Below, piece by piece: positions 9,590 through 18,682 of a stretch of 64,000 nucleotides of DNA. The notes beneath the pieces were generated by a model, which was not told the DNA's origin, did no database searches, and was given only the letters and a program-made list of their open reading frames with translations. The DNA lies in NCBI GenBank assembly GCA_934725985.1, contig CAKVCX010000001.1, forward strand, positions 744,001 to 808,000, written 5' to 3'. Position numbers and translations under genes: made by a program. Each line of letters starts with the position of its first letter. The first letter of the stretch is position 1. The stretch comes from an uncultured Bacilli bacterium. GTDB lineage: Bacteria > Bacillota_I > Bacilli_A > RFN20 > CAG-826.

Positions 9590-9922
9590 TTAAAATGTTC
9601 CTTCTACACTAGTTAAGGGTAAAACAAACATTCCGCCTTTAATTTGCTTAAATGAAGAAGTGGCTTTTCTTATTTTTTCCTTTAATGCTTCAACTTTGTT
9701 TTCGTCTATGACTATAAACAAAGTAATGTTGCCACTTGGCAAATCATCAACCATGCATGAAAGAGAAATGGCCCCTGTTTGGTTATCGCTAAAGGAAGGT
9801 AAAACATGATGAAGGCCAGAAGTTGGTATTACGGTCCCATTATATCCATCCTTAGATAACTGATGTAAAAGTTTTTCCGTTTCTTCTTGATGGTCTAGAA
9901 TTGCAAATAATAATACTTTCAT
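9590..9922 (-). CDS. PII-like cyclic-di-AMP receptor family protein (PstA/DarA-like)
   Basis: A 110-residue protein matching the PII-like c-di-AMP receptor family in length and layout: N-terminal strand VLLFAILDHQEETEKLL, then DGYNGTVIPTSGLHHVLP, a central TLFIVIDENKVEALKEKI strand-helix, and the C-terminal KGGMFVLPL strand that resembles the ATVFVLPV end of DarA/PstA. Such homotrimeric proteins bind c-di-AMP through the T- and B-loops; their outputs are poorly known. Start ATG 9922 is preceded on the minus strand by a GA-rich SD. It is divergently arranged with the cyclophilin gene across a 76-base spacer. Closely related nitrogen PII proteins are an alternative, but no GlnB T-loop is seen. 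Confidence 0.65.
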   Translation of the reverse strand: MKVLLFAILDHQEETEKLLHQLSKDGYNGTVIPTSGLHHVLPSFSDNQTGAISLSCMVDDLPSGNITLFIVIDENKVEALKEKIRKATSSFKQIKGGMFVLPLTSVEGTF

Positions 9923-9998
9923 TTTTTTCTTCCTCTTTGCTTTAAGGCGCGTGTAAATATATCATAGTTTAGTTAACATTATTAGAAGGAAAGAAAAA

Positions 9999-10499
9999 AT
10001 GATTGAAATTAAAGTAAAAGAGTTTGGTGTAATGAGGTTTGAATTAGATTATGAAAACGCTCCAAATTCTGCTGCTAATTTTGCTAGCCTGGCTAGAGAT
10101 GGTTTTTATGATGGACTTACATTTCATCGTATTATAAAGGGTTTTATGATTCAAGGCGGAGATGGTAGGAGCAAGAATAGATTCCTAGACTATTCAATTA
10201 AAGGTGAATTTGCTTCAAATGGAGTTAAAAACAATTTAAAACATACACGCGGGGTCATTTCTATGGCTAGGACTTTTATTCCAGATTCCGCGACTTCCCA
10301 ATTTTTTATCGTTCATAAAGATGCCCCGCATTTAGATGGGGAATATGCTGCTTTTGGCAAAATGATAGATGGGTTTGATGTATTGGACAAAATTGCTTCG
10401 GTGAAAACAAATAGAAACGATGCTCCTATTAATGGAGTTGAAATAGAATATGTCAAAGCTATTGATGAGCCTATAAAAGAAGTGGTGAAAATTCAATAA
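9999..10499 (+). CDS. Cyclophilin-type peptidyl-prolyl cis-trans isomerase
   Basis: A 166-residue single-domain cyclophilin without signal peptide, so cytoplasmic. Conserved blocks: ENAPNSAANFASLARDGFYDG, then FHRIIKGFMIQGGD with the catalytic Arg, MARTFIPDSATSQFFI, and a C-terminal DGEYAAFGKMIDGFDVLDKI. It catalyses cis-trans isomerisation of X-Pro bonds. SD AGAAGGAAAG precedes ATG 9999. The stop TAA shares one base with the ATG of the TetR gene (TAATG), so both are co-translated. Confidence 0.92.
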   Translation: MIEIKVKEFGVMRFELDYENAPNSAANFASLARDGFYDGLTFHRIIKGFMIQGGDGRSKNRFLDYSIKGEFASNGVKNNLKHTRGVISMARTFIPDSATSQFFIVHKDAPHLDGEYAAFGKMIDGFDVLDKIASVKTNRNDAPINGVEIEYVKAIDEPIKEVVKIQ

Positions 10500-11062
10500 T
10501 GTCGAGTATAACCAAGAAAGCTTTATCGGCTTCTTTAAAACAATTACTTCTAGAAAAACCATTAGATAAAATAAGTGTTTTAGATATCGTTAATAGATGT
10601 GGGGTTAAAAGGCAGACGTTTTATTATCATTTTCAAGATATTGCCGATTTGGTTGAATGGACGTGTCTAGACGATGCTTCTATTGCTTTATCAGGGAAAG
10701 ATACTTATAGAACCTGGCAAGATGGTTTCTACGAAGTTTTTAATTTAATAAAGAAGGATAAGGCGTTCGTTTTGAACATTTATCATTCTATTTCTAGAGA
10801 TAAAGTCGAAATGTATTTATATTCCCTTGTTCATAAAGTAATAAAGCAAGTTGTAGACGAAGTCTCTTCTTCTTATTCTGTTAAGGATGAGGATAAAGAG
10901 TTTATCGTTAATTTCTTCAAATATTCTTTATGTGGAATAGTATTTGATTGGATTGACAAGGGAATGATAAAAGATCCTAAGGTTATCGTTGAGCAAACTT
11001 CTTTGATGTGCAATGGACTTATTGTAAGGGCCATTGAGAACCTTGGGCTTAGAAAACTTTGA
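10499..11062 (+). CDS. TetR/AcrR-family transcriptional regulator
   Basis: A 187-residue regulator. The N-terminal HTH is clear: KKALSASLKQLLLEKPLDKISVLDIV, then NRCGVKRQTFYYHFQDIADLV with the recognition helix VKRQTFYYHF (residues about 35-45). The ligand-binding C-terminal half is helical and divergent, like the DhaS-type subgroup. It lies directly upstream of oleate hydratase; TetR-family regulators often neighbour that gene, so fatty-acid-responsive control is a reasonable inference. A perfect 8-bp inverted repeat starts 14 bases after its stop and is a likely operator. Confidence 0.82.
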   Translation: MSSITKKALSASLKQLLLEKPLDKISVLDIVNRCGVKRQTFYYHFQDIADLVEWTCLDDASIALSGKDTYRTWQDGFYEVFNLIKKDKAFVLNIYHSISRDKVEMYLYSLVHKVIKQVVDEVSSSYSVKDEDKEFIVNFFKYSLCGIVFDWIDKGMIKDPKVIVEQTSLMCNGLIVRAIENLGLRKL

Positions 11063-11094
11063 CAAATTCTTTTTTGTGTAAAAGATTTTTACAC
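11059..11094 (+). promoter_or_regulatory. Promoter-like TTGACA with operator palindrome GTGTAAAA-N3-TTTTACAC
   Basis: TTGACA (11059-11064) overlaps the TetR stop codon. Downstream, GTGTAAAA (11076-11083) and TTTTACAC (11087-11094) form a perfect 8-bp inverted repeat around 3 bases, covering the expected -10 region. This is the layout of a repressor operator; the adjacent TetR product is the obvious candidate ligand. The exact -10 is unclear. Confidence 0.55.
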
Positions 11095-11126
11095 TTTATT
11101 TAAGCAATCAAAATATTTGTCATAAA

Positions 11127-11157
11127 GGCATTTCTGTAATTTGGGAATGCTTTTTTT
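11127..11157 (+). terminator. Hairpin with T7 tract between TetR and oleate hydratase genes
   Basis: GCATTTC and GGAATGC pair around a ~9-base loop, followed by seven T. It sits downstream of the putative operator and upstream of the oleate hydratase start, so it either ends the cyclophilin-TetR transcript or attenuates read-through into oleate hydratase. Confidence 0.55.
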
Positions 11158-11170
11158 CTTATTTAATATG

Positions 11171-11195
11171 TCCTTGTCCTAAAAAGGATGGAGGA
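11171..11195 (+). promoter_or_regulatory. Hairpin that could mask the oleate hydratase Shine-Dalgarno site
   Basis: TCCTT and TCCT on the 5' side can pair with AGGA and GGAGGA on the 3' side around an A-rich loop; the GGAGGA is the ribosome binding site of the gene starting at 11202. The stem has a small internal loop. Translation control is an inference from pairing only. Confidence 0.35.
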
Positions 11196-11201
11196 AAAAC
11201 A

Positions 11202-12992
11202 ATGTATTATACAGCAGGAAATTATGAAGCATTCGCTCACCCGCAAAAACCATCTAATGCCGATAAAAAATCGGCCTATATCATTGGCGATGGCCTAGCA
11301 GGCTTAACGGCCGCTTTCTTCTTGGTTAGAGACGCCCAACTTAAGGGGTCTCATATTCATATTTTAGAAAAAGATCCTTTAGGCGGCGGGGCTTGCGATG
11401 GCTATTTTGATCCAAAGATGGGATATATTATGCGCGGTGGCAGGGAAATGGATAACCATTTCGAAGTCATGTGGGACGTTTATAGGGATGTGCCAACTTT
11501 AGATAATCCAGATGTCTCTGTTTTAGACGAATATTATTGGCTAAATAAAAAAGACCCAAATTACTCTTTATGTAGAGCAACTATAAATAGGGGAGAAAAC
11601 GCTAACACGGGTTTAGATTTTACCCTTGATAAAAAAGCCCAAAGAGAGTTATTGAAGTTATTTTTGACTACCGATGAAGATTTATCTTATAAAAAGATAA
11701 GCGATTGTTTCACTAGTCATTTCTTTAAATCCAATTTCTGGTTATATTGGCAAACCATGTTTGCTTTCCAAGAAACTTCTTCTGCTTTGGAAATGAAGTT
11801 ATATCTACAACGTTACGTTCATCATATCGATGGATTGCCAGATTTCAGTGCTCTCCGTTTTACTAGGTATAACCAATATGAATCCATGATCCTTCCACTT
11901 GAAAAGTATTTAAAAGACCATGGGGTTGATTTCCAATATGGCGTGGAAGTAAAAGATGTGGTTTTCGATACTTCTAATCTAGAACATAAAGTTGCCACGA
12001 AATTAGTGATTTCTAGGGATGACAAATTAGAAGAAATCTCCTTGGTAGAAGATGATTTGGTCTTCATTACTAACGGGTCATGCGTTGATTCTTCTTGCTA
12101 TGGCGACCAAAATCATGCCCCAGATTTAAGCAAGATTAAGGAAGGACATGGATCTAGTTTTGATATGTGGAAGCGCATTGCTAGCCAAACAAAAGATAAT
12201 ACTTTTGGCCATCCAGAAGTTTTTTGTTCAAATATAAAAGGAACAAACTGGATGTCGGCCACTATCGATTGTGATGACGAGTTAGTTCCTTATATTAAGA
12301 AAATATGTAAAAGAGACCCCCATAGTGGAAAAGTAGTAACTGGAGGAATCATTACTGCAAAAGACTCTTGGGATAACTGGAGATGTTCTTGGACTATAAA
12401 CCGCCAAGGACAATTCAAAAACCAGCCAAAAGATAGGACTCTTGTTTGGTTTTATTCACTTCACACAGATGTTCCAGGCAATTATATTAAAAAGAAAATG
12501 AAAGAATGCACTGGCAAAGAAATTGCCATGGAATGGATGTATTTAATTGGCGTTCCGGAAGAAAAAATTGAAGAACTAGCTTCTAAACACGTCAATGTAA
12601 CTACTGCCTATATGCCTTATATCGATGCTTTCTTCGAACCACGTGGAGAAGGAGATCGTCCATATGTAGTTCCTAAGGGTGCGGTTAATTTCGCTTTCCT
12701 TGGCCAATTCGCCGAAATCAAACACGATACAATATTCACCACTGAGTATTCAATGCGCACAGGCATGGAAGCTGTCTATACTTTAATGAATGTTGATAGG
12801 GGTGTTCCTGAAGTATGGGGCTCTAGATATGATGTTAGGGAGTTATTAAGAGCTACTTATTATGCTTTAGATAGAAAGAAAATAACGGAAGCTAAAATGA
12901 ATCCCGTTGAAAAGGCAATTTTAAAGAAAGCGCTGAAATTGGTTAAAAATACTGAAATAGAGAAACTTTTAAAAGATTCTAAGCTTATTTAA
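11202..12992 (+). CDS. ohyA: Oleate hydratase (67-kDa myosin-cross-reactive antigen family)
   Basis: A 596-residue FAD-dependent oleate hydratase, which adds water across the cis-9 double bond of oleic/linoleic acid to give 10-hydroxy fatty acids; in gut bacteria it detoxifies free unsaturated fatty acids. The N-terminal dinucleotide-binding loop is IIGDGLAGLTAAFFL (residues about 27-41). It is followed by the family signature LEKDPLGGGACDG and RGGREMDNHFEVMWD, which contains the catalytic Glu region. The C-terminal blocks FGHPEVF, NWRCSWTI and AVNFAFLGQFAE are also typical. Length is normal for the family. SD GGAGGA precedes ATG 11202. The TetR regulator upstream is a common partner. Confidence 0.95.
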   Translation: MYYTAGNYEAFAHPQKPSNADKKSAYIIGDGLAGLTAAFFLVRDAQLKGSHIHILEKDPLGGGACDGYFDPKMGYIMRGGREMDNHFEVMWDVYRDVPTLDNPDVSVLDEYYWLNKKDPNYSLCRATINRGENANTGLDFTLDKKAQRELLKLFLTTDEDLSYKKISDCFTSHFFKSNFWLYWQTMFAFQETSSALEMKLYLQRYVHHIDGLPDFSALRFTRYNQYESMILPLEKYLKDHGVDFQYGVEVKDVVFDTSNLEHKVATKLVISRDDKLEEISLVEDDLVFITNGSCVDSSCYGDQNHAPDLSKIKEGHGSSFDMWKRIASQTKDNTFGHPEVFCSNIKGTNWMSATIDCDDELVPYIKKICKRDPHSGKVVTGGIITAKDSWDNWRCSWTINRQGQFKNQPKDRTLVWFYSLHTDVPGNYIKKKMKECTGKEIAMEWMYLIGVPEEKIEELASKHVNVTTAYMPYIDAFFEPRGEGDRPYVVPKGAVNFAFLGQFAEIKHDTIFTTEYSMRTGMEAVYTLMNVDRGVPEVWGSRYDVRELLRATYYALDRKKITEAKMNPVEKAILKKALKLVKNTEIEKLLKDSKLI

Positions 12993-12998
12993 TTCGAT

Positions 12999-13036
12999 AT
13001 GGGGGAGACATATATAGATGTTTCCCCCAATTTTTT
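12999..13036 (+). terminator. Terminator after oleate hydratase
   Basis: GGGGGA ... TCCCCC hairpin (about 13001-13028) followed by AATTTTTTG, seven bases after the oleate hydratase stop codon. Confidence 0.8.
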
Positions 13037-13098
13037 GTTGATTTATTCTTTTGATAAGTCTATCATTTCTCTTGCGTTAGGAAAAACGCGACGCAATT

Positions 13099-13174
13099 GG
13101 GCCTTTAGCTCAGCTGGGAGAGCGCCTCCATGGCATGGAGGAGGTCATCGGTTCGATCCCGATAAGGTCCACCA
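13099..13174 (+). tRNA. tRNA-Ala(GGC)
   Basis: Acceptor GGGCCTT pairs with AAGGTCC and shows the G3:U70 wobble that identifies tRNA-Ala. Anticodon stem CCTCC/GGAGG with loop ATGGCAT (anticodon GGC, codon GCC), T-arm with TTCGATC, encoded CCA. All arms fold. Confidence 0.95.
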
Positions 13175-13569
13175 AATTGATTATAAATCGGCATTCTTAA
13201 GATTGAGGGTGCTAGTAATAACTGAACTCGGTTCCTATGCGGAATCGTTTTTTATTTTAAAACTATCAAGAAGCATAAGTATATTCTGTTGCTTATTGTC
13301 TTTATCTATAGGACATTCCAACTGTTTGAGTTGAAAAAATGCAATAAGCATTCTTCTGGGCATCGTTTTTATTAAAAAATAATATGCGACATCTTTTTGT
13401 TTAAAGGATATAAAAGAAAAGTTTACTAGCTACTGCTCAGGCTTGCATTATTGATTTAGGCAAAAAGAAAACTGGCATCATTTATAATCATTGTTCAAGG
13501 TAATAAAACTTTTTTTCCTAGTTTAGATACTTAACTATATTGGCTGTGTTTTCTTATGTGTATTCTAAT
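13175..13569. other. Intergenic AT-rich stretch with no recognised gene
   Basis: About 395 bases between tRNA-Ala and the metallophosphoesterase stop. No convincing terminator directly follows the tRNA. On the minus strand a short frame beginning MPRRMLIAFFQL runs for about 42 codons, but it lacks a clear ribosome site and I do not recognise it. I see no other coding or RNA signal. Confidence 0.5.
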
Positions 13570-14562
13570 CTAACAAATTTCGATATCTCTTATTATTTCT
13601 CCTGCTCCGACTCTAAAGAGCTTTGAATGACCTTTTGGGGTAATTGCTAAAATATCAAAATTACATAATTCGTGCTTGTCGAATTTATCAAAAGTAGCTC
13701 CTTTTGGGATATCGATTGGATCGATTCCGCCATAGCCTTGCCTGCAGGCTATTAAATATCCATCACTAGAGGATTGATTATTAAAATGGGAATCGCCACA
13801 TAAGTGCAAAATAATAGTTCCCTTGGCTTTCGAAAAGTCGTAAGTCAAACAGTCATATTGTCCTTTTTCTTTTTTTGCAAAAGAGGATTCGATTTTCTTT
13901 AAAGCGGCAATCCCAAAAGTGTCTTTCTCTGGATAACGTGTCCACGCCCCGCATGGATTTATACAATAATGGCTTATGATTACAATGTTTTTTTCTTTTT
14001 CATTTTCCAACTGGTCAATAACGAACCGAAGTTGATTTATAGACATATCGAACCCACGAACGTTTTCACAGGTGTTTAAGAATATTACTTTTGTGCTAGT
14101 GGGCTCATCAATAAAATATCCATACCCACCTCCGTTTTCTTTATCTAAAATAATGGTTCCAGTAGGTTCTTTTATATTGTTAATAAAGTATGTATTCAGG
14201 ATTAAGTTCAAATCGTTATTGTCAATAATAGAGGGTTTAACATCATGATTCCCTTTTATGAAAAAGTAAGGTATGCCGTATTCAGTTGCCTCTTTTGTTG
14301 TTTCTAATACTCTTCTAGCTTCAACATCGTCTTCGCCAACATCTAAACCTATATCGCCTCCATTAACAACAAGATTTATTTTGTTTAGCGGCAATAGTTC
14401 TTTTAAGTATTTTAACTGTTCGATATGGTGGGCGTTTTCTGCTCCTATGTGGACATCGCTAATAAAAAGAAGGCGAAATGAATTACCTTTGTCGCCTTTA
14501 CAAAAATCATCAATTCTAGCGTTAACTCTATTCCAAGAATCCAATATTTTTTTTGGTACCAT
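13570..14562 (-). CDS. Calcineurin-like metallophosphoesterase
   Basis: A 330-residue cytoplasmic protein with the dinuclear-metal phosphoesterase motifs in order: SDVHIGA (Asp-x-His), VNGGDIGLD (Gly-Asp), FIKGNHD (Gly-Asn-His-Asp), VIISHYC (His) and HLCGDSHF (Gly-Asp-x-His). This matches the calcineurin-like superfamily, which includes phosphodiesterases, phosphatases and nucleases; the substrate cannot be deduced. SD AAAGGAAAAG precedes ATG 14562 on the minus strand. It stands alone, with tRNA-Ala far downstream and a divergent membrane-protein gene upstream. Confidence 0.82.
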   Translation of the reverse strand: MVPKKILDSWNRVNARIDDFCKGDKGNSFRLLFISDVHIGAENAHHIEQLKYLKELLPLNKINLVVNGGDIGLDVGEDDVEARRVLETTKEATEYGIPYFFIKGNHDVKPSIIDNNDLNLILNTYFINNIKEPTGTIILDKENGGGYGYFIDEPTSTKVIFLNTCENVRGFDMSINQLRFVIDQLENEKEKNIVIISHYCINPCGAWTRYPEKDTFGIAALKKIESSFAKKEKGQYDCLTYDFSKAKGTIILHLCGDSHFNNQSSSDGYLIACRQGYGGIDPIDIPKGATFDKFDKHELCNFDILAITPKGHSKLFRVGAGEIIRDIEIC

Positions 14563-14797
14563 GTGCTTTTCCTTTTTTTCTATTCTACTTATTTATAAAG
14601 TAATGAAAAATAACGTTATGTAACTAGATGTTAAAGATTTATGTCATAAATTTTATTCTTCATTCTTTTTTTAGTCTTTTATTAATTGTGAATGGTACCA
14701 TTATCTTTGCCGAATAATAAGTCGTTTATGTGATAATAGGGTCTATTTATAATCTATATTTCTTGCCTTTTTATTATTATTTAATTAGTCTTTTCCT

Positions 14798-15283
14798 ATG
14801 GAAAAAATTAAAAAGAAACTTGATGAATTGACTAAGGCAAAGCTTATATATTCAATAGAACTTGCCCTTTTTGCTATAGTCTTTATTGTCCTTGGCATTT
14901 TAAATTTATTAAAAGTAATAGTTTTAAAAGATTGGAGATTAACTCTATTTTTATGGTTAACTTCTATCGGGGGTTTTATCCTTATTATAGATTTGATTTG
15001 GATTTTGCTTTCTCCAAAAAGAAAGGCTAAGAATTGTTTGCTTGATAAAATCCTGCTTATTCCATCGGCTTTGTTTTTATCTAGCTTATCCATATATCAA
15101 TTAGCCAACGGAATATCTTCTTTTGTTTATTGGGAACTTGGCTCGGGTTTTATTTATTTTGGCTTAGTCTATACTTTTGAAGCCATATACCATTGGTTTT
15201 ACCCTGTACCTGGTCTATTAGAAGAAGAAAAAGAAGAAACAAAAAATGAAACAGAAAATAACGAAAAAAACGAAGAGAAATAA
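14798..15283 (+). CDS. Four-helix membrane protein of unknown function
   Basis: A 161-residue integral membrane protein with hydrophobic segments at about residues 17-40, 48-70, 84-107 and 112-135 and a Glu/Lys/Asn-rich C-terminal tail of about 20 residues. No family is recognised. There is no Shine-Dalgarno sequence before ATG 14798 (context TTCCTATGGAA), so initiation may be leaderless or SD-independent. Its last 38 bases overlap the start of the GH3 gene in another frame, suggesting coupling between the two. Confidence 0.7.
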   Translation: MEKIKKKLDELTKAKLIYSIELALFAIVFIVLGILNLLKVIVLKDWRLTLFLWLTSIGGFILIIDLIWILLSPKRKAKNCLLDKILLIPSALFLSSLSIYQLANGISSFVYWELGSGFIYFGLVYTFEAIYHWFYPVPGLLEEEKEETKNETENNEKNEEK

Positions 15284-17651
15284 AGAGGAATCTTCTTTAA
15301 ACCTTGAAAAGAAATTGTCTCTTCTTTACGGGGACGGTTATTGGAATATACGTGGTATACCTAGACTAGGCCTATCTTCTTTAAGGATGAAAGATGGACC
15401 ACTTGGTCTTAGGAATATTGACGACGATAATAAATTAAACAAGGAATCGATTTGTTATCCTGCCCCTTGCCTTACCGCATGTTCTTTTGATAAAGATCTT
15501 CTTTTTAGAATCGGGGCAATGCTAGGCAAAGAATGTAGACATAATCAGGTAGATATGCTTCTTTCGCCAGGGGTAAATATTAAAAGAAATCCGTTATGTG
15601 GTAGGAATTTCGAATATTTTAGCGAAGACCCTTTTCTTGCTGGGAAATTAGCCTCCTCTTTTATAAAAGGTGTTCAAAGTGAAGGAGTCGGGGCTTGCCT
15701 CAAACATTTTGCTTGTAACTCACAAGAGTATTATCGCATGGTAAATGACTCTATAGTTGATGATAGAGCTTTGTTTGAGTTATATCTAAAACCATTTGAA
15801 ATTGCCGTTAAGGAAAGTTCTCCTTGGGCTGTCATGAGTTCTTATAACAAAATAAACGGGGAATACGCTTGCGAGTCTACTTTGCTTTCTTCTGTTTTAA
15901 AAGGCGATTGGGGATATAAAGGTGTTGTAATGTCTGATTGGGGTGGGACATCTGACTATGTTTTATCCCATAATAAAGGGTTAGATGTTGAAATGCCTTG
16001 CTTTTTAAATAGAAGCAAAGAATTAAATAGGGCTTATAAAAGAGGTATTTTAAAAAAAGAAGCGATCGAAGACTCTTCTATTAGGATTATTTCTTTGCTA
16101 CAAAAAGCGAAAGAAAATAAAGAAAGAAAAGATGATTTTTCTAAAGAAGAAGCAGGGGATTTAGCTTTAGAAGCCGCGACAAAAAGCATCGTTCTTTTAA
16201 AAAATGATGGAGTTTTGCCTTTAAAAAGCTTTTCTTCTTGCTGCTTAATTGGGGAAATGGCTAGAACATTACGTTATCAAGGTGGCGGTTCTAGCAAGGT
16301 TTTATCCGCAAAACCGGTTTCCTTTTTAGATGCCTTGCTAAATTATTCAAAGAAAAAAATTCCTTTTGCCCCTGGGTATAACTTAAATAAAAAAAGTGAT
16401 TCTGATTTAACTTTAGAAGCTATAGATTTAGCCGCAAAATACAAAAATGTCATTTTGTTTTTAGGATTGCCTACACAAGAAGAAAGCGAAGGGTTTGATA
16501 GAGTCAATTTGCAATTGCCGGAAAATCAACTACGTTTATTTGATTCCCTTTATTCAGTGAATCAAAATATAGTCGTTGTCTTGAATTGCGGCAGTCCGGT
16601 TGAACTTCCTTTTAAAGAAAAAACTAAAGCGATACTTTTATCTTATTTGTCAGGGGAAAAAGGAGGGGAAGCCATCAGAAAAATATTACTAGGAGAAGTT
16701 TCCCCTAGTGGACGTTTGGCAGAATCTTGGCCGGTCCATTTAATTGACGTGCCCTCTTTTGGCTTTTATCCAGGCACAGAAACGCAATCTATTTATAGAG
16801 AATCCATATACGTAGGGTATAGGTATTACTTAAGCGCGAAGAAAGACGTTAATTTTCCCTTTGGTCATGGCTTAAGCTATGCCAAATTTAAATATGGTAA
16901 ATTATCTTTATCAACAAAAAGCATTGATAAAAATGAAAAGATTAATGCAACCCTTGATGTTACTAACGTTTCTACGATTGATTCCGAGCTTTCGCTTTGC
17001 TTATATGTTTCCCCTATAAAAGGGAATGTTTTTAAGCCCCTTCGTTATTTAATTGATTTTTCTAAACTTATGATAAAAGGAAAAGAAACAAAAACTTTTT
17101 CTTTTGAAATCGATTATGATAGCTTCTCCTTTTTCGACCAAGATAAAAAGAAGTTTCTTGTTGAAGGCGGGGATTATTTAATACAAGTATGCTCTTCTTG
17201 CGTTGATGTAAAAGGAGAAGTGAAAGTAAATGTAAAAAGCAAAGATCAATTTGTTTCGAAATTGACTTCAATTCCAGTTTATTATTTGCCTAGAAAAGAA
17301 GGCTTCTTGCAATATGATAATGATTTTGAAAATTTACTTGGACATACAATTCCATGGGTTAAAGACCCTAAAAGTAGGCCGTATACTTTAAATTCAACAT
17401 TAGGAGATATTGAAGACACTTTTATTGGTAAGAAAATGCTTAAGATAGGTCTAAAAAGTTTAACTAAAGGGGAAAGCGATCCAAATTATTCTGCTATGGA
17501 AAATACTTTAAAGCAGACCCCCATTCGCAACATTGTTATGAAAAAAGGGGTCAAAGAAAAAACTGTTTATTTAGTCTTATATTTTGCCAATGGGCAATAT
17601 TTAAAAGGAATATTAGGCTATTTATTTGGCTATAAAAAGAATGCTTACTGA
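15246..17651 (+). CDS. Glycoside hydrolase family 3 beta-glucosidase-like enzyme
   Basis: An 801-residue GH3 enzyme without signal peptide. The N-terminal barrel shows LSPGVNIKRNPLCGRNFEYFSEDP, GVGACLKHFACN (Lys-His) and the nucleophile Asp in VVMSDWGG (about residue 231). The alpha/beta sandwich domain begins near ATKSIVLLKNDGVLPL and includes EESEGFDR. A fibronectin-III-like domain follows FPFGHGLSYAKF. A C-terminal extension of about 130 residues with PWVKDPKSRPYTLNSTLGD is typical of intracellular Bacillota GH3 enzymes. It releases beta-linked glucose or related sugars. It overlaps the membrane-protein gene by 38 bases and the following hydrolase gene by 11, so all three form an operon. 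Confidence 0.9.
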   Translation: MKQKITKKTKRNKEESSLNLEKKLSLLYGDGYWNIRGIPRLGLSSLRMKDGPLGLRNIDDDNKLNKESICYPAPCLTACSFDKDLLFRIGAMLGKECRHNQVDMLLSPGVNIKRNPLCGRNFEYFSEDPFLAGKLASSFIKGVQSEGVGACLKHFACNSQEYYRMVNDSIVDDRALFELYLKPFEIAVKESSPWAVMSSYNKINGEYACESTLLSSVLKGDWGYKGVVMSDWGGTSDYVLSHNKGLDVEMPCFLNRSKELNRAYKRGILKKEAIEDSSIRIISLLQKAKENKERKDDFSKEEAGDLALEAATKSIVLLKNDGVLPLKSFSSCCLIGEMARTLRYQGGGSSKVLSAKPVSFLDALLNYSKKKIPFAPGYNLNKKSDSDLTLEAIDLAAKYKNVILFLGLPTQEESEGFDRVNLQLPENQLRLFDSLYSVNQNIVVVLNCGSPVELPFKEKTKAILLSYLSGEKGGEAIRKILLGEVSPSGRLAESWPVHLIDVPSFGFYPGTETQSIYRESIYVGYRYYLSAKKDVNFPFGHGLSYAKFKYGKLSLSTKSIDKNEKINATLDVTNVSTIDSELSLCLYVSPIKGNVFKPLRYLIDFSKLMIKGKETKTFSFEIDYDSFSFFDQDKKKFLVEGGDYLIQVCSSCVDVKGEVKVNVKSKDQFVSKLTSIPVYYLPRKEGFLQYDNDFENLLGHTIPWVKDPKSRPYTLNSTLGDIEDTFIGKKMLKIGLKSLTKGESDPNYSAMENTLKQTPIRNIVMKKGVKEKTVYLVLYFANGQYLKGILGYLFGYKKNAY

Positions 17652-18576
17652 TTTATTTTTTGACTATGTATTTAAAAAGACTTTTTCTTTTCGTTCCGAT
17701 GGATCGCCTTTTTTAGATTACCCATCTCCAATTATTTTCAATATAGATCAAGAACCTTTTTATTTTTATTCAAATAAATGGAAACTTTCAGGTCATATTT
17801 ATTTTGATAAAAAGTTTAAGGGATTATATAAAGCCAAAGTTATTTTTTTCCACGGGCTTGGAGCTGGTCATACTGCTTATTCTTATGAAATTGCTCAAAT
17901 AGCTAAGCAAGGTTTTTTAGTCTATTGTTTTGACTATACGGGGTGCATGGAATCAGAAGGAGAAACCATAATTTCACTGGCTAATGCTACTTTGGATATG
18001 GATGCTTTCTTTCTTTATTTGCAAAAAAATGACACTTATCCTAATTTGCCTTTTTATTCCATTGGTCATTCGTGGGGTGGGTTTCTTTCTTTTCTTTCCC
18101 TAGATAAAAAATATAACGTTTCCAAAGCTATTTCTTTAGCAGGCTTTCCATCGCTTTCTTTTATTTTTTCCTCTTCTTCCTTATTTGCAAAAAAACATGA
18201 AAAGGGAATTAGGAAATATTTACAAAGAAGATATGGTGATTTAGCTATTAAGGATTCCTTTTTATTGGCTTCTTCCTCTAATAAGCCTTTTATGTATGTT
18301 CAAGGCGATAAAGATGACACGATCCCTTTTAATTTGACTTTTCCTTATATAGAAAAATTAAGCAAAGGGAACAAAAACGCTTCCATTGTTGTTTCTAGAA
18401 ATAGAGGACATCAACCGTATTGGAGCGTTTCTACTTATAAGTATTTTCTTTCCTTGATAAATGAGGGAAAGATATTGTCTCCTACTCATTCTTCTAAAAT
18501 TAAATTTGACTATTCTTATTTTAAAAATGACGATATAGATATTTTAAAAGCCATGTTCGACTTTTTATCTAAGTAA
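17641..18576 (+). CDS. Alpha/beta-hydrolase (serine esterase/lipase-like)
   Basis: A 311-residue alpha/beta-hydrolase with oxyanion-hole region FFHGLGAGH, nucleophile elbow GHSWGG (Ser), acid in QGDKDDTIP (Asp) and catalytic His in NRGHQPYW, all in the expected order. The family includes monoacylglycerol lipases and carboxylesterases; the substrate is unknown. ATG 17641 is chosen over a TTG at 17626; it overlaps the GH3 stop by 11 bases. No signal peptide is seen. Confidence 0.82.
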   Translation: MLTDLFFDYVFKKTFSFRSDGSPFLDYPSPIIFNIDQEPFYFYSNKWKLSGHIYFDKKFKGLYKAKVIFFHGLGAGHTAYSYEIAQIAKQGFLVYCFDYTGCMESEGETIISLANATLDMDAFFLYLQKNDTYPNLPFYSIGHSWGGFLSFLSLDKKYNVSKAISLAGFPSLSFIFSSSSLFAKKHEKGIRKYLQRRYGDLAIKDSFLLASSSNKPFMYVQGDKDDTIPFNLTFPYIEKLSKGNKNASIVVSRNRGHQPYWSVSTYKYFLSLINEGKILSPTHSSKIKFDYSYFKNDDIDILKAMFDFLSK

Positions 18577-18594
18577 GTCTAGAATAATTTGGCT

Positions 18595-18678
18595 GCACTG
18601 ATGGCGGAATGGTATACGCGTTGGTCTCAGAAGCCAATCGGGAAACCGGTGTGAGTTCAAGTCTCATTCAGTGCACCA
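18595..18678 (+). tRNA. tRNA-Leu(CAG)
   Basis: Class II tRNA with acceptor GCACTGA/TCAGTGC, anticodon stem TTGGT/GCCAA and loop CTCAGAA (anticodon CAG, codon CTG). It has a long variable arm CGGGAAACCG, a T-loop TTCAAGT and encoded CCA. Confidence 0.95.
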
Positions 18679-18682
18679 AGAT

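Noticed and set aside
13005..13334. 111-codon frame across tRNA-Ala
   Set aside because: It translates the terminator and tRNA-Ala; frames over structured RNA genes are artefacts.
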